Made by a program: the position numbers and the translations under genes. The notes beneath the pieces are model-generated. The model made no database searches. It was not told where the DNA came from and saw only the letters and a program-made list of their open reading frames with translations. Positions 5,881-7,224 of a stretch of 7,224 nucleotides of DNA are shown here, piece by piece; position 1 is the stretch's first letter, and each line of letters begins with the position of its first letter. Origin of the DNA: an uncultured Clostridia bacterium (GTDB lineage Bacteria; Bacillota; Clostridia; Oscillospirales; Ruminococcaceae); contig CALBGD010000357.1 in NCBI GenBank assembly GCA_937893735.1, forward strand, positions 1 through 7,224, in the 5' to 3' direction.

Positions 5881-5906
5881 AAAAAGTCCTGCGGCGCAGG
5901 ACTTTT
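5881..5906 (-). terminator. First terminator after rpsR
   Basis: AAAAGTCCTGC (5882-5892) and GCAGGACTTTT (5896-5906) pair over 11 bp with a 3-nt loop. On the - strand the stem ends in T5 (the A5 at 5881-5885). It lies about 44 bp beyond the rpsR stop and should end the rpsF-ssb-rpsR transcript. With T4 on the + strand it may also act weakly in that direction. Confidence 0.82.
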
Positions 5907-5949
5907 CGACAAAAACTTTGTACTTTGTACCTTTTGTACCGATTTCCGA

Positions 5950-6204
5950 TTAGTCGGAAACGTAGGGCAGGAACGCAAGATGACGAGCGCGTTTGATAGC
6001 GGTAGTCAGCTGGCGCTGATGGCGTGCGCAGGTTCCGGTAACTCTTCTGGGAATGATTTTGCCTCTCTCAGAAAGGAATCTTCTGAGGCGCGGAACGTCT
6101 TTATAGTCGATCTGTGCGATTTTATCAACGCAGAATGCGCAAACCTTTTTGCGGCTGCGGCGGTTACGGTTCATGGGTCTTTCAGGTCTTTCAGATCTTT
6201 CCAT
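5950..6204 (-). CDS. rpsR: 30S ribosomal protein bS18
   Basis: An 84-residue ribosomal protein of the small-subunit platform, which binds 16S rRNA together with S6. The basic N terminus ([16 protein letters not shown]) is followed by the conserved core: [44 protein letters not shown] and [13 protein letters not shown]. Cys22, Cys25, Cys59 and His62 form a CxxC...CxxH set, so this is the zinc-binding (C+) form of S18. AAAGGAGGA about 7 nt before the ATG fixes the start. It is the last gene of the rpsF-ssb-rpsR operon, 54 bp after the ssb stop, and is followed by terminators. Confidence 0.97.
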   Translation of the reverse strand: MERSERPERPMNRNRRSRKKVCAFCVDKIAQIDYKDVPRLRRFLSERGKIIPRRVTGTCARHQRQLTTAIKRARHLAFLPYVSD

Positions 6205-6258
6205 GATAAATCCTCCTTTATAGATTTTCAGTTAATTACAAGAATAGCTCGCGATTTT

Positions 6259-6723
6259 TCAGAAAGGAAGATCCTCGTCATCAACTACGGTGAAGTCATC
6301 GGCGCTGCCTGCGGAATAAACCACAGGAGCGGGATCCGGCACGGGCGAAGCAAATTCAGCTCTTTCGGGTGCACGGAAAGCGGGAGCGCCGGCAGCAGGA
6401 GAAGAATCCTTTGTACGGGGGACAAATTCAACGTTGTCCGCCTGAATTTCAACAGCTTTGCGCTTTTGACCTGCTTTATCTTCGTAGGTTCTGGTCTGGA
6501 TGGAACCCTCCACAATAATGGGAGAGCCTTTCTGAAAATACTTGCAGACGAACTCCGCGGTGTTCCTCCAGGCAACAATGTCGATCCAGTCGGTTTGACG
6601 GTCGGCGCCTTTTGAATATTGGCGGTCAACGGCAATAGTAAAACTGGTGACAGTATAGCCGTTGGGGGTCTGACGAAGTTCAGGGTCAGCAGCCAGCCTT
6701 CCAAGAAGTACCACTTTGTTCAT
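6259..6723 (-). CDS. ssb: Single-stranded DNA-binding protein
   Basis: A 154-residue SSB that coats single-stranded DNA during replication, recombination and repair, normally as a homotetramer. The OB fold spans about 1-105: MNKVVLLGRLAADPELRQTP, FTIAVDRQY, DWIDIVAW with DNA-stacking Trp46 and Trp52, GSPIIVEGSIQTRTYED, and VEIQADNVEFV. A flexible P- and A-rich linker (106-147) leads to the acidic tip DDEDLPF, the docking site for SSB-interacting proteins. It sits between rpsF and rpsR, the standard Bacillota order, so this is the main housekeeping copy. The start is fixed by TAAGGAGG, in which the rpsF stop codon is part of the Shine-Dalgarno sequence. Confidence 0.97.
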   Translation of the reverse strand: MNKVVLLGRLAADPELRQTPNGYTVTSFTIAVDRQYSKGADRQTDWIDIVAWRNTAEFVCKYFQKGSPIIVEGSIQTRTYEDKAGQKRKAVEIQADNVEFVPRTKDSSPAAGAPAFRAPERAEFASPVPDPAPVVYSAGSADDFTVVDDEDLPF

Positions 6724-6738
6724 AGGATATCCTCCTTA
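6724..6738 (-). promoter_or_regulatory. ssb ribosome binding site overlapping the rpsF stop codon
   Basis: On the - strand TAAGGAGG joins the rpsF stop TAA (6738-6736) to the ssb Shine-Dalgarno, with 12 bp between stop and start. The next bases make the 10-bp palindrome AGGATATCCT (6724-6733), ending right before the ATG. Ribosomes finishing rpsF would cover this site, so the two genes are likely coupled in translation. Confidence 0.75.
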
Positions 6739-7029
6739 TTCTGCTTTTGCAACGATCAGGGAACGGATAACGCCGTCGGTGATGTTGTAGATACGGTCGA
6801 GCTCTGCCGGGAAGGAAGGAGCGCTGGTGAAGTTAACCAGTACATAATAACCTTCAGTCTCGTAGTTGATGGGATAAGCAAGTCTGCGTTTGCCCCATTC
6901 TTCAACTCCGTCAACGGTAGCGTTATCGGAAATGAGAGTGGTGAACTTTTCAACGAGAGCAGGGATTGCTTCCTCATTCTTGCAGCTGAAAACCATAACG
7001 GTTTCGTAACTCTGAGAAATCTTTGCCAT
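6736..7029 (-). CDS. rpsF: 30S ribosomal protein bS6
   Basis: A 97-residue ribosomal protein that pairs with S18 on the 30S platform. Recognisable parts are SYETVMVFS at the start, the first helix, VDGVEEWGKRRLAYPINYETEGYYVLVNFTS (about 39-69, the conserved core with the strand pattern of S6), and FPAELDRIYNITDGVIRSLIV. The frame stays open further upstream to an ATG at 7161. The ATG at 7029 is the true start: it has AAAGGAGGTG at 7047-7038 with 8-nt spacing, and the consensus promoter lies inside the would-be extension. First gene of rpsF-ssb-rpsR. Confidence 0.96.
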   Translation of the reverse strand: MAKISQSYETVMVFSCKNEEAIPALVEKFTTLISDNATVDGVEEWGKRRLAYPINYETEGYYVLVNFTSAPSFPAELDRIYNITDGVIRSLIVAKAE

Positions 7030-7104
7030 CTTTGATACACCTCCTTTTGGACTTTGGCCCCGCATTGCGGAGCAAGGATGATGCTTTTTATACATAAAGC
7101 AACA
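7030..7104 (-). promoter_or_regulatory. rpsF leader, candidate S6:S18 autoregulatory RNA
   Basis: The leader of about 75 nt folds into at least two pieces. One is an early hairpin, TGCTTT/AAAGCA. The other is a short stem, CCGC-AAT-GCGG (7070-7060), extendable with G-U pairs. Upstream TCCTT (7078-7074) can pair with AAGGA of the Shine-Dalgarno (7046-7042), enclosing the stem. In many bacteria S6:S18 binds such rpsF leaders to repress its own operon. A match to that motif is not demonstrated here; the pairings are seen by eye. Confidence 0.45.
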
Positions 7105-7110
7105 TTGTTG

Positions 7111-7139
7111 ATTATAACAGATGAAAAACGGCTTGTCAA
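7111..7139 (-). promoter_or_regulatory. Perfect sigma-A promoter of the rpsF-ssb-rpsR operon
   Basis: On the - strand TTGACA (7139-7134) and TATAAT (7116-7111) are exact consensus hexamers with a 17-bp spacer. The start should be near 7104. Such strength is expected for a ribosomal protein operon. Confidence 0.9.
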
Positions 7140-7224
7140 GCGGCATAATCGTCTTTTGCAAAGTATTTTTGTAGGTTCGTCAATGATGAGTTACACAAAA
7201 GGAAAAGAAAAAAGGATCTCATTA
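7140..7224. other. Upstream flank of the rpsF operon, no gene seen
   Basis: This 85-nt end piece has no open frame I can support. It has an A-rich stretch at 7196-7213 (T-rich on the - strand), which may belong to the end of a gene beyond the window. No clear hairpin was seen. Confidence 0.3.

Noticed and set aside
5821..6615. Open frame of 264 codons on the + strand over rpsR and ssb
   Set aside because: It is antisense to two certain housekeeping genes, and its start lies in a terminator hairpin.
7030..7161. Extension of rpsF to an upstream in-frame ATG at 7161
   Set aside because: The extra 44 residues would be translated from DNA lying upstream of the consensus promoter and through the strong Shine-Dalgarno; S6 proteins normally start at the MAKISQSYE-type segment.

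Overview
The window looks like chromosomal DNA of a low- to mid-GC Bacillota, most likely class Clostridia. The reasons are strong AGGAGG-type ribosome binding sites on nearly every gene, consensus sigma-A promoters (two are exact TTGACA-17-TATAAT), the rpsF-ssb-rpsR operon, a membrane-anchored HtrA-type protease, and a gut-clostridial style lipoprotein. The placement is an inference from gene style; no rRNA or other species marker is present.

Layout. (1) 1-336: the 3' end of an amidohydrolase gene on the + strand. (2) 344-1049: a cytidylate kinase-like gene with its own perfect promoter, ending in a hairpin (1059-1094) shared with the convergent gene that follows. (3) 1098-2977, - strand: a response regulator and sensor kinase operon with overlapping genes. 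(4) 2978-3156: a divergent control region carrying back-to-back promoters. (5) 3157-3960, + strand: an A+T-rich lipoprotein gene (DUF4839-like), followed by a 23-bp perfect inverted repeat. (6) 4185-5654, + strand: an HtrA/DegP-type serine protease. (7) 5655-5949: a convergent intergenic stretch packed with five hairpins. (8) 5950-7029, - strand: rpsF-ssb-rpsR, driven from a perfect promoter at 7111-7139 through a leader of about 75 nt with secondary structure.

How the genes may work together. The main observation is in the control DNA. The response regulator promoter carries two perfect 10-bp copies of AAAGCTGAAA spaced 11 bp apart. They sit where a -35 box would be, the usual arrangement for OmpR/PhoB-family activators. 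The htrA promoter, about 1 kb away on the other strand, has a 24-nt block matching this box at 19 of 24 positions, at the same distance from its -10 region. This suggests that the kinase and regulator control both themselves and the HtrA protease. That would be a local envelope-stress circuit resembling CssRS-HtrA of Bacillus in logic, with the lipoprotein gene lying between the two. The rest of the window is ordinary housekeeping.
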